Source: Acidobacteriota bacterium (lineage in GTDB: Bacteria; Acidobacteriota; Terriglobia; Terriglobales; Acidobacteriaceae). Taken from it: 55,424 nt of DNA. The translations under genes were made by a program, and so were the position numbers. The notes under the pieces are model-generated. The model had not been told where the DNA came from, did not search any database, and saw only the letters and a program-made list of their open reading frames with translations. This document shows positions 1 to 8,211 of this stretch, one piece after another (within the stretch, counting starts at the first letter, position 1; the number at the start of each line of letters is the position of its first letter). Where the stretch lies: contig JARLGJ010000025.1 in NCBI GenBank assembly GCA_031296105.1, positions 1-55,424 of the forward strand. Direction: 5' to 3'.

Positions 1-824
1 AAGCGTCCACGGCCTCCGCGGCCTTCACGCGCGGGGCGCTCGGACGGTGCTTCTTCCTCGCTCGCCGCGGCCGGGACTTCGGCCGGAGCGCCGTCACGGT
101 ACTTGGAGATGGACTCGCCGGGCAGAATCGCCGACGATGCCTCGGGCGCCTCGAAGGCTTCGCCCTCCTCAACTTCTTCAAACTCGCCTTCGTCCCCGGA
201 CTCATCGAGGTTGCGGCTCAGGCCGTGCTCGACCAGGCCGCGAGGCTCAAAGCCGCGCAGCGCGCGAGTGGGCTGGGACGGCTCCTCGCCGCTCTCTTCC
301 GCCTCGCCGGACTCTTCGCCCGAGGCTTCGGCGGCGGGGGATTCATTGGTGCGCTCGCCGGTGGTGCGTTCGCGTCCACCGCGACGGCCACGGCGGCGGC
401 GGCGTCCACGCCAGCGTCCGCCATCTTTGCCTTCGCCCTGCGGCGCGGCTTCGGAGGAGGGTTCTTCGGATTCTTCGCCAGCTTCTTCTTCTTCGGCGGC
501 GGGCTGCGGCTCGGGGACGATCAGGCCATTGGCGGTGGCCAGAGACTGGCCGGTGACTTTGACGTCGCCGAACTCGCCATCTTCATCTTCATCCTGGAGA
601 TCGAGGAAATCGCTGACGTACAGAAAGGCGTCGCGTTCGAGGCCGATATCGACGAAAGCCGACTGCATACCGGGCAAAACGCGGGTGACGCGGCCCTTGT
701 AGATCGAGCCGGCCAGGGTGTACTCGTTTTCCCGCTCGAAATAGATTTCGGCGAGCTGATCGTCTTCCACCAGCGCCACCTTGGTTTCGTGTGGGGTGGT
801 GGAAACGTAAAGTTCCTTGTTCAT
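1..824 (-). CDS. Rne/Rng-family ribonuclease, N-terminal part (cut by window edge)
   Basis: This is a single-strand endoribonuclease of the RNase E/G family, which acts in rRNA processing and mRNA decay. Only the first 274 codons are in the window. The start MNKELYVSTTPHETKVALVE followed by YKGRVTRVLPGMQSAFVDIG is the typical family opening and the first half of the S1 RNA-binding domain. From about residue 68 to the edge the protein becomes acidic and then Arg/Gly-rich, with an RGRRRRGRRGGRER stretch near residue 130; this is a long low-complexity insertion, apparently inside the S1 domain. The catalytic DNase I-like domain would lie left of the window. The ATG at 824 has GGGAG about five bases upstream. 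The gene is last in the mre-rodA cluster, a common arrangement. RNase E and RNase G cannot be told apart from this part. Confidence 0.9.
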   Translation of the reverse strand, partial: MNKELYVSTTPHETKVALVEDDQLAEIYFERENEYTLAGSIYKGRVTRVLPGMQSAFVDIGLERDAFLYVSDFLDLQDEDEDGEFGDVKVTGQSLATANGLIVPEPQPAAEEEEAGEESEEPSSEAAPQGEGKDGGRWRGRRRRRGRRGGRERTTGERTNESPAAEASGEESGEAEESGEEPSQPTRALRGFEPRGLVEHGLSRNLDESGDEGEFEEVEEGEAFEAPEASSAILPGESISKYRDGAPAEVPAAASEEEAPSERPAREGRGGRGR

Positions 825-1434
825 GTTTGCTCCCGGCCCGCCGTTTGAAAGGGCGGCGGGCTGTTTAGCCGGAAGCAACAAGGCTGGGTCAGACTTGAAG
901 ATCAATGCCTGCCGCGCCCGGCAAGGTGGCCGGGACGTGGCGAAGACTTCGCCCGCTCAATAGATTTGAGAGGATCGTGCGGCGGCCGCGACGGGCGTTG
1001 GCTGCGCCCGAGCTTGACCATCCTGCAACGTTGAAGAACTTGTGCACCGATTCCGTACTCCCCGGACCTGCAAGGCCCGGTGCGGACGCCGTGATTCGCG
1101 GGTTTGTGGCCGCCACACCCAGGAAATACATCCCGAGGGGGCCGTTCCCTACCCTTTCGATCGCGGCGTAGCTTCAATCTCCAACCGGCCATTGCGTGCA
1201 ACCGGCTCGCCCTTGGCAAGGGCTATAACTTACCTTGCGCGGCCCAAAATGAGGCCGCAAGCCCCGGTCCTCATGACCGGAGACCCGATGACGCTGCCTT
1301 TTTGCGGCCGCGCTCCCGGGGATTTGGCAAAAACCTGTTGTCCCCGCGCCGCCCGGCTTGTACCGCTGCGGCCCGGACGCACTCGAGGCTCCGCGTTATC
1401 GGAAACCCAGTGCGGTTTTGTACTGCACAACGAC
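825..1434. other. Long leader between rodA and the RNase E/G gene
   Basis: This 610-base stretch has no convincing gene; the open frames here lack family signatures and ribosome sites. It holds several short inverted repeats: 836-861 next to the RNase start, GGCGAA/TTCGCC near 940, CCGGTC/GACCGG near 1265-1280, and a GGCC-GCAAG hairpin near 1234-1262. If transcribed with rodA it forms a structured leader for the RNase gene. RNase E genes of other bacteria have long autoregulated leaders; whether this one acts so is inference. Confidence 0.5.
836..861 (-). promoter_or_regulatory. Hairpin just upstream of the RNase E/G ribosome site
   Basis: The 8-bp perfect stem is GCCCGCCG at 836-843 with CGGCGGGC at 854-861. 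On the minus strand it ends three bases before the GGGAG ribosome site of the RNase gene. The position suits translational control or RNase autoregulation, but no function can be shown from sequence. Confidence 0.4.
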
Positions 1435-2526
1435 CTAGTTCACGTACCGGCGCATGCGAACGTTCATCACAATGCCCAGGGAAAGGAACGTAAACAGGAT
1501 CGATGATCCTCCGTAACTCATTAACGGCAGAGGGATGCCTGTAACCGGCATAAATCCCACTACCATGCCCACGTTGACTAGAACGTGGAACGCCAGCACC
1601 GCGACCACTCCCATGATCAGGAAGACTCCGGCCCGGTCAGGCGCCGTTTGAGCGTCATGGATCAGACGCATCAACACTCCAAAGTATAGCAGCAAAACGA
1701 AAAACGCGCCGACAAAGCCGTGCTCCTCGCTCCAGGCGGCAAAGATAAAATCCGTATGCGGCACGGGCAGGAATTGTCCCTGCGTCTGGGTGCCCTTGGC
1801 CAGGCCTTTGCCCCAGATGCCGCCGGAGCCTACCGCAACCTGGGACTGGATCACCTGGTACCCGGCGCCGTGGGAATCGGCTTCGGGGGCGACAAAGGTG
1901 GACAAGCGCTCCTTTTGGTAGGGCTTCAAGCCCCACTTCCAGACTGCGGGCATCAACACGGCAGCCACCAGCAACAGGATGATTCCGTGCCTGGCCCTCA
2001 TGCCGCCCAGGAACAGGGCCATCACGGCAATGGGGACGTAGGTCAGCGCGGTTCCCAGATCGGGCTGCTTGAGCACCAGCAGCATGGGGAACATCACCAC
2101 CAGCCCGGCCTTCACCAGTTCGCGGAAGGGCAAATCGTTGTCGCGGTACTCGGCAAAGTACTTGGCCATGGTCAGGATCAGCACCAGCTTGATCCACTCC
2201 GAAGGCTGGAAATGGAAGAGCTTGAAGTCGATCCAGCGCCGCGCGCCCAGGTACTTTTTACCGAAGACGAGCACGGAGACCAGCGAAAAGATGCTGAGGG
2301 CGTACATCCAGGGGACGAATTCCAGCAACACCTGGTAGTTGATCAGGCTGATGACAAACATGAGAACAATGCCGGCAGTGATCCACTCGACCTGCTTGAC
2401 GTGCATGCCGATGAACTTGGTGCCCAGCGTGGCCGAGTAGATTTCCGAAACACCGAGGCCGCAGATGATGAGCACAAAAATCAGCAGCAGCCAATCGAAG
2501 TCACGGAAATGCACGTAGCGGTTCAT
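1435..2526 (-). CDS. rodA: RodA, SEDS-family peptidoglycan glycosyltransferase
   Basis: RodA polymerises lipid II into glycan strands in the Rod complex, paired with PBP2. The 363-residue protein has about ten membrane segments, the usual SEDS layout. Visible family motifs are RRWIDFKLFHFQPSEW, the loop GSGGIWGKGLAKGTQTQGQF with HTDFIFA just after it, and the end region PLPLMSYGGSS. The frame is open further upstream, but ATG 2526 begins the conserved MNRYVHFRDFDW and overlaps the mrdA stop as ATGA, which implies translational coupling. It is told from FtsW by this neighbourhood; the second SEDS gene of the window lies in the division cluster. Confidence 0.96.
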   Translation of the reverse strand: MNRYVHFRDFDWLLLIFVLIICGLGVSEIYSATLGTKFIGMHVKQVEWITAGIVLMFVISLINYQVLLEFVPWMYALSIFSLVSVLVFGKKYLGARRWIDFKLFHFQPSEWIKLVLILTMAKYFAEYRDNDLPFRELVKAGLVVMFPMLLVLKQPDLGTALTYVPIAVMALFLGGMRARHGIILLLVAAVLMPAVWKWGLKPYQKERLSTFVAPEADSHGAGYQVIQSQVAVGSGGIWGKGLAKGTQTQGQFLPVPHTDFIFAAWSEEHGFVGAFFVLLLYFGVLMRLIHDAQTAPDRAGVFLIMGVVAVLAFHVLVNVGMVVGFMPVTGIPLPLMSYGGSSILFTFLSLGIVMNVRMRRYVN

Positions 2527-4655
2527 CGCGCGCCTCCGGAAACTGCCTTGCCCCGCAGCGGAGCGGGCAGGATGGCCGCCACCGGCGGCAGGTGGGAAAC
2601 CGTGTCGCGCCAGGGATGGCTGGGCACGGGACGAGGCTCGGGATCGAGGTGCGCGTAGGCTTCCAGCCCGGGCGCGGCCACCACACGCTGAACCTTTGCC
2701 GCGGAAGCCGGGGAGACGAAGCGCGCGGCCTGCAAGTGTCCGGCGTCGCCGCCATCGGTCCATATGCCGGAGATCTCCATCGTTTTGCGGCCGGGACGGC
2801 GCAGCGCGCCCTCTTCGGCCTCTCCACTGGAGGCATCAGGCGGCTTCAGGTGCTCAATGTGATGGTTGTTCTTCTTGTCCTCGTAGGCCTTGATGACCTG
2901 CGTGGCCAGGCGCGCCGCCAGTTTGCCGTGCTCGCCGCCCTGGAAGAGCACGCAGACGACGATGTCCGGATTGCGTTTGGGGGTGAAGCCGACGAACCAG
3001 CCGTTCTGCGCGAACTCCGCCTTGTTGGCGTACTTGGCGCGCAGGGCGAGAGATACGGTCTGCGCCGAGCCGGTTTTGCCGGCGATATCGAGACCGGGAA
3101 TGTGGGCACTGGGCGCGGTGCCTTCGGGCAGCAGCACACGGGCCATGGCGTCGGTGATGGTGTTCCAGCCCTCGGGATCGATGGGGATTTCCCTGGTCTC
3201 TTCGTACTTCAATGTGTCGCGGTAATACTGCGGCATCTTGTCGGGCACAACCAGGTGCGGGCGCACCAGGTGTCCGCCCATGGAGATGGCGCTGACGGCG
3301 CGCAGCAGTTGCACGGGAGAGATGGCGATGGCGCCCTGGCCGATGCCGACCGAGATGGTTTCTCCGGCGAACCACTTCTGGTGAAAGTTCTTGATCTTCC
3401 ACTCTTCGCTGGGAATGACGCCCTGCACTTCCTGCGGCAAGTCGATGCCCGTCTTCTGGCCGAGGCCGAATTCATTGGCGTATTTGGCGATGCGCTCGAT
3501 GCCGAGCTTTTCCGCCAGGGTGTAGAAAAAGACGTCGCAGGATTGATAGATGGCCGTGGAGAGGTCCACCGAACCGTGTCCGCCCTTGAGCCAGCAGCCG
3601 AAGCGATGTCCATAGAAGGTGGCGCCGCCGTTGCAGAGGACGTGCAGGTTCTGTGCAATGCCCTCCTGCCAGCCGGCCACGCTCATGAGTATCTTGAAGG
3701 TGGAACCCGGCGCAAGCTGCGCCTGGGTGGCCTTGTTGAGCAGCGGTTTTCCGGGATCGTTGATGAGCGCGCTCCAGTCCTTCCTGGTAATGCGCACGGC
3801 GAAGGCGTTGGGATCGAAGGTGGGGCGCGAGACCATGGCGAGAATCTCGCCGGTCTTGGGGTCCATGGCGACGATGGCGCCGTTCTTGTCGCCGAGCGTT
3901 TCTTCGGCGGCCAGTTGCAGGTCGAGGTCGATGGTGAGCTGAATCTGGCGTCCGGGCACGGCCGGTGTGTCGCTGAGCACGCCGACTTCCTTGCCCTTGC
4001 TGTTGACCAGCACGCGGCGCGATCCATTCTTGCCCATCAGCAGGTCGTTGTACTCGGCTTCCAGTCCGCTCTGGCCCACGATGTCTCCGGCGTTGTAGAG
4101 TTCGAAGCGCGGCTGATTCAGCATGTCTTCGCTGACTTCGCCAACGTAACCGATGGTGTGCGCCATGAAGCCATTGCGAGGATAAAGGCGGCGATGCACC
4201 TGGACCGTATCCAGCGCGGGATACTCGTTGCGGTGCGACTCGATGAAGGCCAGTTCGTCGGGCGTGATGTCGTACTTGATGATGATGGGCTGGTAGCCGG
4301 GCATGGCCGAGAGGCGCTGCACATGCGTCTTGAGGTCATTGGCGTCGAGGTGCAGGCCGGCGGCAATGGCGTCGAGATCGGTATCGCTCGTCTTGCCCTG
4401 CGAGCGCACCAGCCAGGCGGAGAACGAGGGATAGTTATCCACGACGGGACGGCCCTCGCGGTCGGTGAGTTTGCCGCGCGGCGCGAGGATAGGCACTTCC
4501 TTGACGCGGTTCTGCTCCGCCATGTTGGAGAGGCGCGCGTTGTCCATCACCTGCAGGCTCCAGAGCCCGTAGACGAGGAAGACAAAGATCACCAGGATGG
4601 CGTATTGCGCCACCGTCAGGCGAATCGTCGAAACTTTTTCTTCACGGCCAAACAT
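2523..4655 (-). CDS. mrdA: PBP2 (MrdA), class B transpeptidase of elongation
   Basis: This inner-membrane D,D-transpeptidase crosslinks the glycan made by RodA. One membrane anchor lies at about residues 15-36, then the PBP dimerisation domain with APRGKLTDREGRPV near 58-71, then the transpeptidase domain. The catalytic motifs are SXXK at Ser318-Lys321 (APGSTFK), SCD at 372-374 and KTG at 527-529. At 710 residues it is longer than most PBP2s. The excess is a roughly 110-residue Pro/Ala/Arg-rich tail after KAYEDKKNNHH, whose role is unknown. It lies 15 bases after mreD and overlaps rodA by four bases. Confidence 0.95.
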   Translation of the reverse strand: MFGREEKVSTIRLTVAQYAILVIFVFLVYGLWSLQVMDNARLSNMAEQNRVKEVPILAPRGKLTDREGRPVVDNYPSFSAWLVRSQGKTSDTDLDAIAAGLHLDANDLKTHVQRLSAMPGYQPIIIKYDITPDELAFIESHRNEYPALDTVQVHRRLYPRNGFMAHTIGYVGEVSEDMLNQPRFELYNAGDIVGQSGLEAEYNDLLMGKNGSRRVLVNSKGKEVGVLSDTPAVPGRQIQLTIDLDLQLAAEETLGDKNGAIVAMDPKTGEILAMVSRPTFDPNAFAVRITRKDWSALINDPGKPLLNKATQAQLAPGSTFKILMSVAGWQEGIAQNLHVLCNGGATFYGHRFGCWLKGGHGSVDLSTAIYQSCDVFFYTLAEKLGIERIAKYANEFGLGQKTGIDLPQEVQGVIPSEEWKIKNFHQKWFAGETISVGIGQGAIAISPVQLLRAVSAISMGGHLVRPHLVVPDKMPQYYRDTLKYEETREIPIDPEGWNTITDAMARVLLPEGTAPSAHIPGLDIAGKTGSAQTVSLALRAKYANKAEFAQNGWFVGFTPKRNPDIVVCVLFQGGEHGKLAARLATQVIKAYEDKKNNHHIEHLKPPDASSGEAEEGALRRPGRKTMEISGIWTDGGDAGHLQAARFVSPASAAKVQRVVAAPGLEAYAHLDPEPRPVPSHPWRDTVSHLPPVAAILPAPLRGKAVSGGAR

Positions 4656-4670
4656 GCGTGCGGAGCCCGT

Positions 4671-5198
4671 CTATTCGCGAATTTTGAGGCGGTCGAGCAG
4701 AGCAAAGAGGAACACCGCCAGCAGCGAGTTCAGCATCGACGCTCCCGCCGCGTGACCCAGATTCAAGTGTATCGCCTGGCCCATCAGCAGGCGCTGAATG
4801 GCCAGCACCACGGCCGAATGGATCACATAAAAGAAAAATGTAAGCAGGAAACGGGTGCCGATGTTCTCGACATCGAACTTGATGCCGATGGACGAAGCGC
4901 CGAAGCCGACCAGCGTTTTGGCGATGCCGAAGACACCCACCGGCGTGCGCGTCAGGCAGTCCTGCAGAATGCCGATGACCGCGCCGGTGAGCAGGCCGCT
5001 GACCGGGCTGCGGCGCGAGATGGCAAAAAAGATGGTGAGCAGCAAGCCGAAATCGAAGACGCCGAGGGCGGGAATGCGCACCGGCAAAAAAGCCTGCGCC
5101 GCCACCATCACCAGCGGCAAGCCCAGCGACACGGGCCACGAGAAGCGGTAAACATCCACTTCCTCGCGCGAGGTGTAGGTCAGTCCGGGAACTCTCAT
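4671..5198 (-). CDS. mreD: MreD, rod-shape membrane protein
   Basis: MreD is an integral membrane component of the elongation complex that binds MreC. The 175-residue protein has five or six predicted membrane segments, among them FDFGLLLTIFFAISRRSPVSG and RFLLTFFFYVIHSAVVLAI. The segment G-x-x-x-G-x-x-x-G-x-x-Q-D in the middle (LTGAVIGILQD) is typical of the family. The sequence is divergent, as is usual for MreD, so the call rests on length, topology and position between mreC and mrdA. Its ATG overlaps the mreC stop by four bases. Confidence 0.9.
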   Translation of the reverse strand: MRVPGLTYTSREEVDVYRFSWPVSLGLPLVMVAAQAFLPVRIPALGVFDFGLLLTIFFAISRRSPVSGLLTGAVIGILQDCLTRTPVGVFGIAKTLVGFGASSIGIKFDVENIGTRFLLTFFFYVIHSAVVLAIQRLLMGQAIHLNLGHAAGASMLNSLLAVFLFALLDRLKIRE

Positions 5199-6328
5199 CG
5201 CGCACCTCCCGCGGGATGAGGCGCGGCATTGGCGGCCGGAACCACGGGCGGCGCGGTACGGCGCGGCGGGTTGTTTTGCGGCACGGCACTCTGCGGCTTC
5301 GCCACTTGCGGAGTCACGCTCGGCGGCTTTGCGCCCGGCGTGGCAGTTTTCGGCGTAGCGGCGTTCGGCGGCACACCATTCTGTGAAGCGCTATTCGGCG
5401 CGGGCGCGCCTTCGGCGGGCGTGCTCTGCGGCAACCCCGGCAGGCGTTGTGAGACCAAGTCGATGGCGCGGATAGGTCCGAGTCCGGTGACATCCGGCTC
5501 GCGCGGCTTTTGTTCGGTGACAATCAACACTTCTTCCAAACGGTTCAACTGCACGGCGGGCTTCACCTGAATATCGAGAAACAGATTCCGGCCCATGCCG
5601 ACCTTGGTGACGGTGCCAACGGGCAAGCCGCGCGGAAACACATGATCTCCGCCACTGGTGATGATGGCTTCACCGGCCTGCACGTTTTCATCGCCCATGA
5701 TGTAGTTGAGCGTGACCTGTCCCTCGGGCGTTCCCTTGACGATGCCCTGCAAACGCGATTTGACGAGCGTGGCGCCGAGGCCGCTGGTCTGGTCGTTGAT
5801 GAGCAGCATCTGCGAGACGTGCTCGCCGACGACGTTGAGAATTTTTCCGGCGGCGCCGTCGGGAGTGATCACCGCCATGTCCGGCTTGATGCCGTCGGCC
5901 GCGCCCTTGTCGAGCGTAAGCAGGTGGGCGTTCTCCACGCCGCTGGTGCCGATGATCTGCGCGGCGACCGTCTTGTCGATCCAGTTTTCCTTGAAGTCGA
6001 GCAGGGCCTGAATGCGGCGGGCCTGGCGCGCGTCTTCCTGCTCGCGGTCGCGCTGCAGGTGAAGGTCATTGAGCTGGCGGCGCAGATCGTTGTTTTCGGC
6101 GCTCACATGGCGCAGATCGAGATAGTTGTTCCACACGCCGCGCAGGCCGGTGCCGGCGTGAATCATGGCCCGCTCGAAGGGAGCGAGGGCCTTCACGACG
6201 GCGAAGCGGATCAGGCGCACCGAGCCCTCGTCCGTCTGGCGGCGTATCTGCACGGCGAGCGCCAGCAATTGCGCCAGCAGCACGACGGCGAGGATCATCA
6301 CGTTTTTGTGGCGGGAGAAAAAATTCAT
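5195..6328 (-). CDS. mreC: MreC, rod-shape periplasmic scaffold
   Basis: MreC is a bitopic protein that links MreB to PBP2 and RodA. The 377-residue sequence has an N-terminal anchor (about residues 8-26), then a coiled coil with the segment ENNDLRRQLNDLHLQRDREQ, then the beta-barrel MreC domain with DKGAADGIKPDMAVITPDG, VGEHVSQMLLINDQTSGLGA and FPRGLPVGTVTKV. Residues from about 290 to the end form a Pro/Ala/Gln/Asn-rich tail with no predicted fold, absent from short MreC proteins. The gene follows mreB after a 72-base gap that contains a hairpin. Confidence 0.95.
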   Translation of the reverse strand: MNFFSRHKNVMILAVVLLAQLLALAVQIRRQTDEGSVRLIRFAVVKALAPFERAMIHAGTGLRGVWNNYLDLRHVSAENNDLRRQLNDLHLQRDREQEDARQARRIQALLDFKENWIDKTVAAQIIGTSGVENAHLLTLDKGAADGIKPDMAVITPDGAAGKILNVVGEHVSQMLLINDQTSGLGATLVKSRLQGIVKGTPEGQVTLNYIMGDENVQAGEAIITSGGDHVFPRGLPVGTVTKVGMGRNLFLDIQVKPAVQLNRLEEVLIVTEQKPREPDVTGLGPIRAIDLVSQRLPGLPQSTPAEGAPAPNSASQNGVPPNAATPKTATPGAKPPSVTPQVAKPQSAVPQNNPPRRTAPPVVPAANAAPHPAGGAR

Positions 6329-6366
6329 CGCGGAGTTCGATCCCGCGGCGCAATGAAACGCCCGGG

Positions 6367-6393
6367 AAAAGGCCGGAGCACGCGGCTCCGGCC
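6367..6393 (-). terminator. Hairpin with T-tract between mreB and mreC
   Basis: The stem GGCCGGAGC/GCTCCGGCC (6371-6379 with 6385-6393) is 9 bp and perfect, with a 5-base loop. On the minus strand it is followed by TTTT and then CCCGGG, which can extend the stem with CCCGG on the other side. It looks like a weak or partial intrinsic terminator inside the operon, and could make mreB transcripts more abundant than those of the downstream genes. Confidence 0.55.
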
Positions 6394-6400
6394 AACCGGG

Positions 6401-7462
6401 TTACTCGATGCTGATCTTGCGCAGCAGCTTGAAGTCGCTGAGCATTTTGCCGGTGCCCAGCACCACGCTGGCCAGAGGATCGTCGGCGATGGAGACCGGC
6501 AGTCCGGTTTCCTCGCGGATGCGTTTATCCAGGTTCTTGAGCAGCGCGCCGCCGCCGGTGAGGACGATGCCGCGGTCGCTGATGTCGGCCGAGAGTTCGG
6601 GCGGCGTGCGCTCCAGGGCCACGCGGATGGCGTTCATGATGGTGCCCACGCACTCGCCCAGGGCCTCGCGGATTTCGCTGTCGTCGATGGTGATCGTCTT
6701 GGGCACGCCTTCGATGAGGTTGCGGCCCTTGATCTCCATGGTGAGCGGCTTCTCCAGGGGAAAGCCGGAGCCGATCTCGATCTTGATCTGCTCGGCGGTG
6801 CGCTCGCCGATGAGCAGGTTGTACTTGCGCTTGAGGTAGTTCATCACCGCCTCATCCATCTGGTTGCCGGCCATGCGCACCGAGCGCGAATAGACGATGC
6901 CGGACAGAGAGATCACGGCGATGTCCGTGGTGCCGCCGCCGATATCGACCACCATGTTGCCGGAAGGCTCGGTGATGGGCAGGCCCGCGCCGATGGCGGC
7001 CACCATGGCCTGCTCGACGAGATGCACTTCACTGGCCTTGGCGCGGTAAGCGGAGTCCATGACGGCGCGCTTTTCCACCTGCGTGATCTCGGAAGGCACG
7101 CCGATGACGATGCGCGGATGCACCAGCATCTTGCGGTTGTGCGCCTTCTGGATGAAGTAGTTCAACATTTTTTCGGTGACCTTGAAGTCGGCGATAACGC
7201 CGTCCTTCATCGGCTTGATGGCCACGATGTTGCCCGGCGTGCGGCCCAGCATTTCCTTGGCTTCTTTGCCGACGGCCTCTACCTCGTTAGTGTTCTTGTT
7301 GATTGCCACGATAGAGGGCTCGTTGACCACAATGCCCTTGCCGCGCGCGTAAACCAGCGTGTTGGCCGTACCCAGGTCAATGGCAAGATCGCTGGAAAAC
7401 ATGCTGAACAACGAACGCAGATTTCCAAAGCGCGAACCGGTGTGGAAGCCGTTATTTGACAT
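6401..7462 (-). CDS. mreB: MreB, actin-like rod-shape protein
   Basis: MreB is the cytoskeletal ATPase that orients the elongation machinery under the inner membrane. The 353-residue length matches the family. Actin-fold motifs are clear: phosphate-1 DLGTANTLVYARGKG near residue 30, phosphate-2 VVDIGGGTTDIAVISLSG, and the adenosine segment GIVLTGGGALLKNLD. The N-terminal residues FGNLRSLFSMFSSDLAI suit a membrane-binding helix. It is the first gene of the mreBCD-mrdA-rodA-RNase series. Confidence 0.97.
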   Translation of the reverse strand: MSNNGFHTGSRFGNLRSLFSMFSSDLAIDLGTANTLVYARGKGIVVNEPSIVAINKNTNEVEAVGKEAKEMLGRTPGNIVAIKPMKDGVIADFKVTEKMLNYFIQKAHNRKMLVHPRIVIGVPSEITQVEKRAVMDSAYRAKASEVHLVEQAMVAAIGAGLPITEPSGNMVVDIGGGTTDIAVISLSGIVYSRSVRMAGNQMDEAVMNYLKRKYNLLIGERTAEQIKIEIGSGFPLEKPLTMEIKGRNLIEGVPKTITIDDSEIREALGECVGTIMNAIRVALERTPPELSADISDRGIVLTGGGALLKNLDKRIREETGLPVSIADDPLASVVLGTGKMLSDFKLLRKISIE

Positions 7463-7684
7463 CTTCTGTGCTGTCTCTCTCTATGATCTGTTACTGGAAT
7501 CTCTGTTTCCGGTAAAGGAACAACGCCACGCCCACCGGGTGGTTCCCGCCCGCGCATTGGCGCGGGCACGGCCAGCAACCATCCATCCCTGTTCCCAGTA
7601 TCTCATTCATTCTGCGAAAGAAATCCACGGGCAGGCGAATTAGCGACGGTTGCGGCAAAATTTCTTCTTACCGGGTCCGTAAAC

Positions 7685-7712
7685 ATTTTACTACCCGGCA
7701 GCCTTGCGCCAA
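7685..7712 (-). promoter_or_regulatory. Candidate sigma-70 promoter of mreB
   Basis: Read on the minus strand, TTGGCG (7707-7712) and TAAAAT (7685-7690) are separated by 16 bases. This would give an mreB leader of roughly 215 bases. It is the best -35/-10 pair seen upstream of mreB. Confidence 0.4.
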
Positions 7713-7756
7713 GGCCGCCAATGAGGAAATTTCACGGGAAATCAAGGAGAAACTTT

Positions 7757-7807
7757 ATGAGTTTGCAAAACACGTTTCTCCGAACGCGGCAGGCTGCGGC
7801 AAGTTAA
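7757..7807 (+). CDS. Possible 16-residue peptide
   Basis: This open frame encodes MSLQNTFLRTRQAAAS and stops with TAA. It is supported only by AGGAG seven bases before the ATG. It lies about 400 bases upstream of the aldehyde dehydrogenase. There are no runs of one amino acid's codons and no terminator hairpin right after it, so it does not look like a standard attenuation leader. It may be chance. Confidence 0.2.
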   Translation: MSLQNTFLRTRQAAAS

Positions 7808-8211
7808 CCCGGCAAGCGAGGGCAAAGCGCCGCCGCGGGCCGTGGAAAAATACATTGCGCGCCGCTTTTGCCGAACCAACCGGGGCAGAATAATTGCACA
7901 TCCGCGATAGGCTGCATCGTGAGATGCCGCGCGGCTGCACTTTCTGGCGGGCGCATATGTGGCCCGCTTTGCATTGTGGCATGTGAAAAGGTCCGATCCG
8001 GAACGGTGGACTCGTTCCACCGAGGGCCATCCTTGCCCCAGTTCCACTCCGGAAAAATACCTTCCACGGCTTTTGCTCACAGCACTTACACGCCCTTGCC
8101 CGGCGGCACGGGGGCGCATACGATGAAGGGTCGCCCGGGCTATTGTTCCGTCTTTCCCTCTACTTTGCGGTGCCGGGTCCGTTGCAGTCAGCCAATTTCG
8201 GGAGAACACGA

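Larger units (their letters stand above)
7463..8211. other. Divergent intergenic region, mreB and aldehyde dehydrogenase
   Basis: This 749-base stretch separates two divergent genes. It contains a candidate mreB promoter (7685-7712), a very short open frame with a good ribosome site (7757-7807), and a GG-N10-GC element resembling a sigma-54 site at 7883-7898 on the plus strand (GGGCA, then TTGCA). The longer minus-strand frames in 7742-8209 show no family signature and I do not call them. Confidence 0.5.

Noticed and set aside
889..1506. Open frames on both strands between the RNase gene and rodA
   Set aside because: Composition is arginine/proline-rich without a recognisable domain; frames overlap each other and run into rodA.
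2592..5219. 875-codon plus-strand open frame opposite mrdA and mreD
   Set aside because: It is the antisense shadow of well-supported wall genes; its His/Gly/Val-rich composition is typical of antisense frames in GC-rich genes.
7742..8209. Overlapping minus-strand open frames of 87-155 codons
   Set aside because: No family motifs, no good ribosome sites, and several frames are open at once, as expected by chance in GC-rich DNA.
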